Positions 12,546 to 22,225 of a stretch of 64,000 nt of DNA are shown piece by piece. Below the pieces are notes generated by a model, which was not told the DNA's origin, made no database searches, and saw only the letters and a list, made by a program, of their open reading frames with translations. Position 1 is the first letter of the stretch, and each line of letters starts with the position of its first letter. The translations under genes were made by a program, and so were the position numbers. The stretch is from Brasenia schreberi (Eukaryota > Streptophyta > Magnoliopsida > Nymphaeales > Cabombaceae), in contig JAYKKT010000080.1 in the NCBI GenBank assembly GCA_036023115.1, positions 13,273,001 to 13,337,000 of the forward strand. Reading direction: 5' to 3'.

Positions 12546-15500
12546 TAATACTTATATTGTGATATACTGCATGTAATATATTATAATAAAATAAAAGAAT
12601 TGAAAGAATTGACATGAAAGGATTGGCTAACTACCAAGTTGTTACAATGACAAAGTGGCAAACAAATGACCAGCTCAGTTATTTCAATTCTTTTATTTTA
12701 TTATAATATAATATATATTAGCCGACCCCGTCTAGTATGGGAAAAGGCTTAGTTGTTGTTGTTGATAATATAATATATATTATATAATTCATAATACTAA
12801 TAAAAAGCAAACTTCAAAAAAAGTACCATGTCGTTTGACCATTTCTCATTTTGGTCTATAAGCTATCCAATAGGTTTTGCTATTCATCAAATAGGGTCGT
12901 TCCTACGACTTTGTGGCACATCAATTACCATATCACCTGCCACGTTACTTACCATCATCTACCACAAGGTATTACAATGATGTTTTTGAACCACGAAGAC
13001 CAAATTGAGAGATGTCCAACCCTCGGGGTACTTTTCTAAAGTTTTCCTTACTAATAATATCTACATTGCCATCAATCTGCCACTCAATCCATGTGTATGT
13101 CACTCTCTCTTATATAATATTATTTAATATAGTGTATCTATTATATTATATACAATATATAATATATATCATGTCATAATGAATCTAAACAAAAAATTAT
13201 GGATGGGATACGTTCAATCCATGCTATAGATGGGATATGAAGATAAAATTTATAATATTTTAATCTAAACAAAAATGAATTTCGAGAGTTGAAGAGCAAT
13301 CCAAATTTTGAATGTTGAGGGTGAACTCCCGGCTTTCAACTTCTATAAATAAGCCTTGTGCCATAGGCATCTTCACCTTACTCATTTCACGTACACAAGC
13401 TCACGGCTCACAGATTCTTCTCTCTTGTCTATTTTTTAATACTTGATCTCTCTGCTAACTCTTTCAGATTCTGTGTTTCTTTCTTATCTTTTTTTTATAG
13501 TTAATGTTTCATAACATTCATACTTTCAGATTCTCTACACTTATACTTTATTTTTATACACTTACTATTTGTGTATTCATCCATCTCTCTTTTTTCACTC
13601 TTAGTCTTCATCATCTCTTTCTTTGTAGGAATATTGTTTGGTTCTATAAATTTATCAACCCTCGTATATTTAACATAATAAAACAAGAGAAAATCATTTA
13701 AGATGGTACATATGGAAGGATGGTCGAAGAAGTTTCAGTAAGAAGCTGTTAGAACCACCTAGGAACCGATCGTGGATCCAAAACCAGTGGTTCTGAAAAC
13801 AGTCTTGTGCTGATTCAGTTTCGGTTCAAGGTTATGGTTTACCCAGAACTGGCCATGTCTATGTGTACCGGATGTATCACACGATATCGTTTGGTGTCGT
13901 GCAATACCACTACATGACCGGAACCATGCCATTTATATTTGTTTAGGCTTTTAAAGCCTTCGTTCTTTGTATTTCTCTCATGTATAGTCTTTATAAGGGA
14001 GATGTTTTGCCAGTTCTCTTATAAAACAAAACCTTTTCGAACATGTGGGTATTTTGAGATATAAACTTTGGTTTTCATTTATTTTTTCAAACTTTTTATG
14101 GTATTTAAGTATGAATCCTTGTTTTCCTTTATTTCACACTTACCGATACATAGGTAGGAAGATTTCATCTTTTTGGCAATTTGAAACTTTTAACCATGTG
14201 GCAATTTATGAAGTACTTTTATGATTTTAGGTGTTTGCTTTAACTTCAAGAAATTACATGATATACATTACGGTACAACTATATTGTTAGATGGAGAAAA
14301 ACAATATGCGTTACGATAAACTACTTTCAAGATTGACTGATGAAATTATATTTCCAAAAACACGTGTAAGAATATTTAGTAGAAAACCATTTAAAGTTAA
14401 TCTAAACTAAGCAAAAGAATATAATCTTTGGAAAGAGTTTCAAGTCAACTTACTGCAGAACCACTTCTGGTTGAGCCATTTGCATTTTTCCTTGTGTTCT
14501 TGAGGTATGCCTTGAGAAGTGGCATGGGAGGGAATTGACTGGATAGACCAGACTCGAATATAAAATATATAGCATCAAGCTCCTTGCCATTGTCAACCAG
14601 TTCTTGTATTATATCTGCAAAAAACAGACAAAAAATAATTTAAACTGTAAGATGATACATGCACGCATGTTGGCACATGCATACATATTCATAGGCATCC
14701 ACTTTTAGAGTAGCTTTTTATTCATATAAGAAAACCAAGAAACTTCAGATTTTAATTCGGCATTTTATTATAGCCGACCCTGTCTAGTATGGGAAAAGGC
14801 TTAGTTGTTGTTGTAGTAGTTGTTGATCAAAATGTAACTTAATATTCCAAGCAGGTAAAATACAATGCATTAGATCAAAGAAGCCACCTCATAAACTCAG
14901 CGACCAGAAGCTAAAAGAATTTATTAGCATAGATATGAAAAATTATACCACATTATGATCTGAAATGTCTTCAAACAGACCTACCGAGCACATTTTATTT
15001 ATTTAGATACTAAAAAAAAAAGCAGTAATCAGATGTTAGTCAACTGCCATAAACAATGAGAAAAGCCCTATAAGTACAAACCAAAGTAGCAACCAATGAG
15101 AGAAGGCAAAGAATTTAGAATTATATAAGTCGTGACATGTGAAACATATAAATTCAAGAATTTTGCAAAGAATCAAGAATCATACTGGAATTTGACAAAT
15201 GACAAGTGGTACCAAAAGCAGAATCAAGAAAAACACCAAAAACACTAACTAAGCTAAAACTAAAAATATTCTATAATCAGAAGACCTTGAAGAGAAAAGC
15301 TACCTTGCAATTTATAGGCAACTTTTCAGGCATCATTATAACAACAAAATATGAGGCAATTTCAAAACTAAATCTGACATATGGCATCATTTTGCCCGAA
15401 TGGTGGATAAGTTAAGCCACTTTTAAGATAGTGTTACCATCAACCTACCAAGAAAAAGATTTACAAGGGGACAACAAAACACCTGTCCCCTGTGTTCAAC

Positions 15501-17302
15501 AAGGGAGTCCAGCATGCCCATCCATTGTCAGGCAAGGTGGCCAACAATCACATTGACTCATAACCAACAATTTCATTGGGATCCTGAACTATTGCTGTCC
15601 AGAAACTGAATGTGACCATCTACATACATAAGTATAGCATTTGAATAAGGAAACTATGGAGGTCTATCTGACAAACTCGTCAATGTATCCTTGCAAGTAT
15701 TTTGTCTGTGTTTACCTATTCCTTGCTGTACTTCAATCATAATTTTCCTTTTAAGGACACAGAGAGGCCATCTTACTCGAAAGGATTTTCATGTCTCTAG
15801 GGCTGGGTTGGAACACGAGCTTCAAAACCTTTTCCAACCAGAATGAGTAGTCACGGCATTTGCAACAGACCAACAGTAGCTTGTTAGGTTCTTGTACTGG
15901 ACGCATATATACAACTCGACTGTATCAAATACAGCATCCAATAATTGAAATCTACATTACTATCAAGCAAACAAAGTAAATCCACACTCCCATGTTTAGG
16001 ACAACAATACTAAGTAATATTGAAGTCCACCAGCTAAAAGCACGAGCACATTGACCTAACTTTCAACAATTACATCTAAGAATGACCCTCTAGCAAAGAA
16101 AGGGAATCTAAGAATGACGATACTTATTGTAATTCTACGTTCTAACACCGTGGAGTGAAACGTCATGCTTTGAAATTCCAACCTCGCTATTCACATAAGT
16201 CTCATACTGGACCATCATGTTTCCAGCGAAAACAGACATACTCGGTTTTCGATATTTCCAATATGGGAGCCAAGCTTCACGTGTCCAAACCAAATTGAAA
16301 TTCAACGAACCTAGAACAACTCCAAAGCACAGCAACAAGAATGAACACAATCAGAGTTCACGTGTACATGCTGAGCTCTATAAGAGATCAGTGATGTCAC
16401 CAACATCAACAAGCAAATACAGCAGAAACTATTTTTACCAATCACGAAATGAAAAGTGTACCTCCCATTTTTTCCTTGAACCCCAAGGATCCTGCAAGCT
16501 TGGGCATGTCCCTTCGAGAAGCGAACGCCACTACAAGCTTCTTCAAGTAATCAGATTCAAACTTGTCCACAAGCTTGTAATTCACTAGAAGCTGCAGAAA
16601 CATCTGCACTTCCGCCGCGTTTGAAGCCAAACCGCCTTCCCCACTCGCATCAATCTTCTCCTTCCAAGCTAAGGCCAGCACCAGAGATCGCTCCTTCACG
16701 TTGGTTGCGACTCCATCGTCAATCAACAGTGCTCTGACCAGCATCCCGCACGCCCACCGCTGATCCGAAAGCCCGACCTTATCCCCCCGCTTGAACACAA
16801 AATCTTCGAGCGCATTTAACACTAGGGACGCAGGATCGACGGCCTCGGAAATCGCTGGCTCCAACTCCGCCCTGATAGTTGCAAGATCCTTCCTTCTCGC
16901 TATCAGAAACCTCCAGAGCCCGCCAGCGTCCATTTTCCGGCAAAGGAAGCGAAGGCTCGTAGCAACATTGGCGTCCTTGGGCAACACTCCTGCGTGTTCC
17001 TCGATTTCCGATACCGCTGCCTGCTTCAGCTCCCCGATGCGTTGAATGGCGTCAGACTCTTTCTGAGGGAGCGACTCTTCTCGAGTGGCAAGCGACTCTA
17101 GGGTTTCCTTCGTGGTGGAATCGAGCGTCAAGAGCTTCGATTCTAGGGTTTCGGACTTCTGCTGAAGCGCTTGCTCCAAGGACGAGATGTGATTGGAGAG
17201 ATCCTTCCAGAAATTGGTGAAATTCGTAAGGATCACCCTCTCCGTCTCGAGGTAGTCTATTGCCTTCTGGAACTGATCGGCATTTACGACACCTGCAGCC
17301 AT
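5697..17302 (-). CDS. FRIGIDA-like protein (FRL family), three exons
   Basis: Nuclear FRIGIDA-superfamily protein. Members act in chromatin-linked transcription complexes; FRIGIDA itself promotes FLC expression in flowering control, but most FRLs are poorly characterised. Exons are 17302-16462, 14614-14454 and 6239-5697, joined by GT-AG introns of 1847 and 8214 bp. Phases match, giving 514 residues, the usual FRL size. The N-terminal half (about 15-85) is helical and coiled-coil-like with a WKDL/SSLEQAL motif. The FRIGIDA domain (about 100-335) shows LCRKMDAGGLWRF, RWACGMLVRALL, FLQLLVNYKLV and PMPLLKAYL. The C-terminal part has LKAMIKCIEDHKLE, a coiled VAQLEKAKMEKKK, a basic QNKRTR likely nuclear-localisation patch, PPAKAGR, and a Tyr/Ala-rich tail ending YQAPSYLH. 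The start is favoured by an in-frame TAG 15 bases upstream (17315-17317). The FRL3-like or FRL4-like clade could not be decided. The frame is intact despite transposons in intron 2. Confidence 0.92.
7290..7561 (+). pseudogene. RTE-type LINE reverse transcriptase remnant, 5' part
   Basis: Plus-strand frame from about 7335 encodes EIDRDVTNKINTKWLKWRSA, then IPIKFKGEFYRATITPAMFY, the region of RTE-clade LINE RTs just before their C-terminus. A later frame slip follows (about 7480). It ends at 7561, where an hAT element is inserted, and resumes at 10846. It has the opposite orientation to FRL and no role in it is evident. Confidence 0.8.
7554..7561. other. hAT target-site duplication, left copy
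   Basis: CTTATATC, identical to 10838-10845. Removing the element and one copy restores a continuous LINE reading frame across the site. Confidence 0.95.
7562..10837 (-). mobile_element. hAT DNA transposon, autonomous-type but broken
   Basis: 3276 bp. The termini are imperfect inverted repeats: the left end is CAGTGTTGTCTGACG and the right end, read inward, is CAGTGTTATCCGTAA. A perfect 8-bp target duplication, CTTATATC, is present at 7554-7561 and 10838-10845, diagnostic of hAT. Both subterminal regions are packed with CGTATCG/CGATACG words, likely transposase-binding sites. The minus strand carries a BED zinc finger, a DUF659-like core and an hATC domain with an acidic tail, interrupted by a stop and a frameshift. 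It is inserted in an RTE LINE remnant. Confidence 0.95.
7901..10355 (-). pseudogene. hAT transposase, disrupted
   Basis: DNA transposase with BED zinc finger, minus strand. Pieces in order: 10355-10107 (BED finger, CLFCEKVVSGGISRLKHHLAG region with C-x2-C and HH), 10094-9631 (linker), 9630-8939 (catalytic core with GCTIMVDG, ITDNAANYKAVGKEL and CATHCLDLILEDIGE), about 8480-8225 (hATC dimerisation region with GCERNWSVF and RNRLEHKRLNDLVYICCNMR), 8143-7901 (acidic Asp/Glu tail). Lesions: a TGA at 9527-9529 where the family has Trp in the DGWTD motif, and an extra base in a T run (8313-8318) that shifts the frame inside hATC. Some gaps between pieces may be introns. Not expected to be active. 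Confidence 0.85.
10838..10845. other. hAT target-site duplication, right copy
   Basis: CTTATATC, the second copy of the 8-bp duplication. Confidence 0.95.
10846..10966 (+). pseudogene. RTE LINE reverse transcriptase remnant, C-terminal part
   Basis: Encodes YNEVIRNKLEVTPIDNKMRR then NRLRWFEHV, the hallmark end of plant RTE LINE RTs. It continues the frame broken at 7561. It is followed directly by a second hAT element at 10975. Confidence 0.85.
10975..12158 (+). mobile_element. Non-autonomous, decayed hAT relative
   Basis: 1184 bp. The left end is CAATGTTATCCGTATCG and the right end, read inward, is CAGTGTTGTTCAACATG, matching the termini of the 7562 element. The flanks AGTACTAC (10967-10974) and AGTCCTGC (12159-12166) agree at 6 of 8 bases, an aged target duplication. 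Subterminal TATCGTACGATACG words are kept. About 11640-11920 on the plus strand is a decayed copy of the acidic C-terminal transposase tail (GDEDFDFEAEGD-like). The rest of the transposase is gone. Confidence 0.8.
12159..12245 (+). repeat. RTE LINE 3' end
   Basis: After the second hAT element the sequence reads ATCCATGTAGTTGACCCCAT, then CTAGCATGGGAAAAGGTGTTGTTGTCG. This is the usual 3' end of RTE LINEs (KIHVVDPI then HG-K-R), ending in TTG units. It is probably the tail of the same LINE copy as 7290-7561 and 10846-10966. Confidence 0.7.
12420..12545. repeat. TA microsatellites
   Basis: A short (TA)n at about 12420-12435 and a longer (AT)n at about 12507-12542. Confidence 0.9.
12719..12764 (+). 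repeat. RTE/SINE-like 3' motif with TTG tail
   Basis: TAGCCGACCCCGTCTAGTAT, then GGGAAAAGGCTTAGTTGTTGTTGTTG, inside TA-rich DNA. It is probably the 3' end of a 5'-truncated LINE or SINE insertion. Confidence 0.6.
13342..13352 (+). promoter_or_regulatory. TATA-box-like element in FRL intron 2
   Basis: TCTATAAATAA, followed by GCC and a pyrimidine-rich stretch (TTCTTCTCTCTTGTC, about 13416-13430). It looks like a retroelement or gene core promoter on the plus strand, but no downstream gene or LTR ends were found. Confidence 0.3.
14454..14614 (-). CDS. FRL exon 2
   Basis: 161 bp, too short to stand out as an open frame. The acceptor is a T-run plus GCAG|AT and the donor is CTGCA|GTAAGT. It encodes the conserved IIQELVDNGKELDAI and FPPMPLLKAYLKNTRK segment, the C-terminal end of the FRIGIDA domain. 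It joins exon 1 in phase (G|AT makes Asp) and ends on a codon boundary. Confidence 0.9.
14615..16461 (-). other. FRL intron 1
   Basis: AT-rich, GT-AG bounded. It holds one RTE/SINE-like 3' motif with a TTG tail (14771-14825). No other element is recognised. Confidence 0.85.
14771..14825 (+). repeat. RTE/SINE-like 3' motif with TTG tail
   Basis: TAGCCGACCCTGTCTAGTAT, then GGGAAAAGGCTTAGTTGTTG with further TTG/TAG units. It lies in FRL intron 1 and is nearly identical to 12719-12764. Confidence 0.6.
16462..17302 (-). CDS. FRL exon 1
   Basis: 841 bp, residues 1-280 plus the first base of codon 281. The donor is GGAG|GTACAC on the minus strand. It begins MAAGVVNADQ and carries the coiled-coil segment and most of the FRIGIDA domain. 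Its GC content is much higher than the surrounding introns, which supports a selected coding exon. Confidence 0.92.
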
Positions 17303-17560
17303 ATACGGAGAATTCTACAGATTCAAACAAAAGAAATCCTGCCTTCCCAACGATTCTGCCAGAACCTATTCGACGACGAACCAGCCCCAAAATACTGAGA
17401 AGCGACGAATTCCGGGCTCGTTTGGAGCTCCCCAATGGCAAGAAAAGGAAACCCTAAAAGTTATGAACCCCAAGAGCGATGTGTGCGAGAGAGAGGTAAA
17501 GACAGAGAGCGAGGGGGGATAAAATAGGCGCACAGTGAGTCACGTTAGGGCATTGCTTAT
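17303..17560 (-). promoter_or_regulatory. FRL 5' leader and putative core promoter
   Basis: On the minus strand a TATTTTAT element (about 17520-17528) is followed by a pyrimidine-rich stretch (CTCGCTCTCTGTC, CCTCTCTCTCGCAC) typical of plant leaders with a Y patch, then about 170 bases to the ATG. An ACGTGAC core resembling an ABRE/G-box lies just upstream at about 17541-17547. The transcription start is inferred. Confidence 0.4.
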
Positions 17561-20500
17561 GTGCGCGGTATGGGTGTCGGTGTCGGAAAACTACAGGAAC
17601 CGACATATCCGGTTCGAGAAAATACAAGCAGCATTATTGATACGCACACATACTTTCTACCATAATTGATAAGCATACACCCTTTTCACTGTCCCACACA
17701 CTCTTTTTTTCTATAAATACTCAAAATACCCCCCACACACACAATTTATCTCGTTGCTCTTTCTAGTATCGTTCTCCACAACTTCTTCAAGCTTCTCATA
17801 ATCATTCGAAGTCTTATTTTCACATATTTTAGTTATTATCAATTTATATTTGATATTAAAAAACAATGAAATAGAAGAACTTACAAACTAACAAGCTCTT
17901 AAAACAATCAGTAATGTTCTTGTTGAATGGAAAAAGAAAAAGAGAATAAAATTCATTGTATTTGAGGTTTTATTGTAGACTAGACATGAAAAAATGAGTA
18001 TTTTAAGTTTATTATCGAATTTTATTATTCCTAGTCTTTTTTCACTCGAGAATAGAGTATCCCTATTTAAAGAGATGAGGTTGGATCATGCTTCTCTAAA
18101 TAGAGAGACGTGACTCCGTGTCTCTTTAAATAAAGAAATGCAGCACAGTCATGTTTCTACCGAACTTGCAACGACTTTGTGATTTTCGGATCGACAACAT
18201 CAAATACACAAAAAAGTTAAAATATGATCGAATCTGTAAACATACTTCTAAAAAATACAAAATAATACCTCTTGCACTTGTGCAAACCTCTTCTTTTTCA
18301 TCATCTAATTGTAGAACAACCTGCCCAACCATAAAATGGAAGATTGACGTCAATAAGAGAAAAGGAAAAGAAGAAAATGCTTATAACAATGGAGAGAACA
18401 ATAGCAAGAGAGAGCAGAGACAATATAGGAATTTTGAGTTTGCAATGGTAATTCCCTAAAACTATCTCCACACTCCTTTCACTATCCACACACCCCTAAT
18501 TTAAAAAATACTAACACTACCCCTATAACAATTTATCTCTCCTCTCACACTCAATTCCATCGTACCCTTATAAATATTCCAATTATTGGAATTTTTTTTG
18601 TTTTGTGTTGTTGTTACTTTCTTCACAAACAAGGAATACACGAGTGTAATCTAACAAACATCGTTGAAGATTTATGAAACTAAGAAGAATAAAGAAAACT
18701 GAAAAAATAAAAGAAAGAGACAATTGATCGGTCCAATTTTTAGATTTTTAAAGTTTTGATAGTGGTTCATAGAATTTTTTTTACTTTTGTATGTTTATGT
18801 TGCTTTTGTATTTTTTTGTTTTGATTGATGTTTTATAGTTCTTGATCGAAAGATCGACTTGCTAGATTTTCTATTTAAAATATAGTAAACCAGCTTTTCT
18901 CTTGAAGGAGAGACATAGACCAACCGCGTCTCTCTCTCCAATACAAGATGTGTTTGGGTCATGTCTCCATCAAACGAGAGAACTTATACTACATTTATCA
19001 TGTTATATGCATATATATATATATGCTTCAGACCTTATATTCAGACCTTATATTCTTTTATGTATTACAGACTGACAAACAACTCGATCGAAAGCACTTA
19101 CACTGTAATAGATTTTGAGAAGATAATGACTAATCAAAATATTTATTATACCAAGAAGAAGTTGACTGAAATTGATTCTAGTACACTAGATGATATATTC
19201 TTTCATTAATTAGCAGATGAAGTAGAAGAAATATTGGTTGACTACAAGGGTGATGGACTTAATTATTTACTTGTATTTGTGATAGAGGATGTGTTTAACG
19301 GTCATAGTTAGTTTATTGAGTATGTCAAAATATTGGTAGGAAGCATAATATTATTATTATTATTTTTTATTTGAAAAGTAAATACATAATAAGTAGGGTA
19401 TGGCTTGAGTGTTAAAGAGTGACAAATATAATGAGAGTAAAAATATTAATATTAAAAATATTACGTAGATGGGTACTAAAAAATAGAGCGTTCATTTTTA
19501 TTGATAGGGGAGGATACAATAGATGGTTAGTGAAAGTTGAATGTAGTGAATGTGACATATAACTACCCTCTAGGCTTGTACTTGAAGGGTATACCTTTAC
19601 AAGTAGATTGAGTGAGTATGAGTAGAGTGTGACAAAAGACCTTATAAAAAGTTATTACAAACCAAAACATATTTTGACGCATTTTAAGTTGGTTGATGAG
19701 TTAAATGTTAGTATAGTAAGGCATATTTAAAATGCATGAATTAAAATTAGAAAGAAAGATACCTGATATAAATATTGTTAGTGATATTGTATTGCAGATC
19801 CTCATTCAATACAATTATTATGTACATTTTTATAGATATTGAAGTTTGATAGCACATATAAGATAAGTATGTAAGGGTTTCATTTTACTTTTTTCAATCT
19901 TGATTCATATATAGAGTATAATGATTATATATACTTTGTATGTTAAAGGTATACGATGCATTTGCTTGAGATTGTTGGATTCACATCAACTTTTAAAAAA
20001 ATTCTATAGCCTTCGGTTTTATCAGTGTAAAAAGGAAACAAAATTATATCGGGGTATTGAGGTGTGAGAGTCTTATGCATTCCAAATCTATTTTTTACAC
20101 AAAATCTATTATGTTATACGTATAAGTTTTGTTGTCATGAAGTGATAACCCATACAAATGATTGAACGTGATAAGATCAAGAATAATGCTAGAAAATGAA
20201 GGACATTCTAGAGAACTCGGATTCTTGTTCTCAAGGAAGGAAAACGACAAGATAAGGTATAGGTGATAGAATGGGTCCTCGAGAGTCTGATTGTATGTAT
20301 CTCGGTTGCAGATAGGGGTTATGTGGACACTCAATGTGCTCAGAAAGATTAAAGGATTACATTATCTTTATTCCTAGAGAAAGTAAAAGTAAAAAATGAA
20401 TAAAACTACAATTATATCTTTGATTTCTGGTTGTCATCTTTGATTACACATGTCTATTTATGAACTTTCATAGAAACAATAAATATCATGCCAATCTTTT

Positions 20501-22220
20501 GGAGTGTGCTTTCTGATAACTTCTCACTTCTTTGTTAATGTAATGTTTTTTGTCGTCATGTTGATTAGGGTAAGTCAACTGACCCTATAATCCATATAAT
20601 CAACTCGATCTAATAAGCTTGTCTTGCATACTTGAAATCACAACCCTTCATGAGCCATGTGTCACTTTCTTTTTTAAAACTCTCCACCTCCTATCATGTA
20701 TGCTCATACATTTTTTGGTATCAATACATGCCTTCCTATGACTCCATATCTACAGTCATCAAGAGTATGATCTATACCTAAGTTAATTTCACACAAAAAA
20801 ACTAACAAATTTGTTTCTCGAGCTTGATTCTCAAGATTTTGTTCAGTTGCTATTAGGATCTACAATATAATAACCTCCCTCCCAATTTTCATGCTTGTCA
20901 AAACTTGAGCAATCTTTGCTGAAATTTCTCATCTTCCTTCTCTGATGTCTTCTCCTCCAGATGTTGTTCTTCCTCTGACCATTAAATCCACTCTCAACCT
21001 CTCTGACTTTCAAATCGGGGAACTCCCTTAAATCAGAGTGAATTCATGATGTTCCAATTCCCAAACTTCCTGCATCCCTAACGTACAATCCATCAACTAT
21101 ATGTCAATTGAGTGGATAGAGTTAGAGATCAGAAATACCGTCTATGGGTTCAAATGGGTATTCATGACCCCCATCATACTATTTTGTTTGGCCATACAAT
21201 TTGATGACAACTTCCTCTATTCCTTCTTATTCTTTTGGATTTCCTAATATAACTATTTTCAATTCTTTTGTAGAATAATGTCCCACCATTTTTTATGTCA
21301 AAGTGATTACATATCTTCTAATCAATGGTATTGATCATACCCCTTTAGCATATTAGGATTTTTATACCCCACAATTCTCTTTATAACTTTCTTGAGATGA
21401 CTTTATCCATTATCACTCAGGTACGAGACCGCTGAAAAATAACAAACACCATGCATTCTTGTTGTTGTGGTTTTGTCGTTAAATCACCTATATTCTTGTA
21501 ACCAAAGTTAACGATGAGTATGCATGGTATATTTCTGTTATGATGTCTTGCATCAAACTATCACACACCATCTTCTTTTTAGTTATGGTTTACCATTCAG
21601 CCAATTCTTCTCTTAAAGCTCTTTGAAATTGCAATCTTACCCATCTTATCGGGTCTGTTATAGTTTCTTCAATTTTGGATTTATTTATGCTACTCTAAGT
21701 TTGGATTCTAACACTATCCTCCAACAAATCATTTTTGATATGCTAGGACCTATCTCAGATCTTATTTCTTTGACCTTGACTTCACCATTTGAGATCATTA
21801 CTCAACTATAATCCTTCATCCCTATCAAAATACTTTTTCTTCATTCGTATCTCTGCACTCCCGATTCCAACTCGACCACCAAATTCAAAGATGACATTTA
21901 TAAACTCGAGCTATCGATAATATTTTTGCCTCACTTTTTATTTATAGTGCTTCTCGATCATCTCGATTCAATCTAATTATCACTCAACCATACTACCCAC
22001 ACTTGCCATTTCTCCAATTAGGTTTTTATCAAGGCTTACCCACTATTAGAAAGCTCTTGCTTGAGAATCATAAGCAAGAACTTGTCCATACACTTCTTGA
22101 CTCATATCCTTGCTTCGGTAAAATCCCAAAATTTCCTCTTGATAGACCGTCATTCTTATGGAAAAGACCAAGATTTCAGTTGACGACTAACAATTGAGGC
22201 TCGTTGACTATGAGATGAAT
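17561..22220. other. Unassigned AT-rich sequence upstream of FRL
   Basis: No gene recognised. Two blocks (about 17640-17780 and 18465-18570) resemble each other (CCACACACTC, ACCCC, ACAATTTATCTC). 18055-18145 has three TCTCTTTAAATA/CTCTAAATAGAGA-like units partly in inverted order, as in a decayed MITE. Open frames at 19000-20340 and 21620-22200 are low-complexity or lack recognisable motifs. Confidence 0.5.
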
Positions 22221-22225
22221 ACAAC

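Larger units (their letters stand above)
6240..14453 (-). other. FRL intron 2, swollen by transposons
   Basis: 8.2 kb, GTAAGT...TTTAG on the minus strand. From 7290 to 12245 it is occupied by an RTE LINE remnant split by two hAT elements. The rest is AT-rich with two TA microsatellites and one more RTE/SINE-like end. 6242-7289 shows nothing recognisable. Confidence 0.85.

Noticed and set aside
16217..16588. Plus-strand open frames opposite FRL exon 1
   Set aside because: The opposite strand carries the conserved FRIGIDA domain with valid splice sites; these frames are shadows.
20930..22200. Possible decayed protein gene
   Set aside because: Short open stretches exist, but no motif could be followed through frames, so no gene is called.
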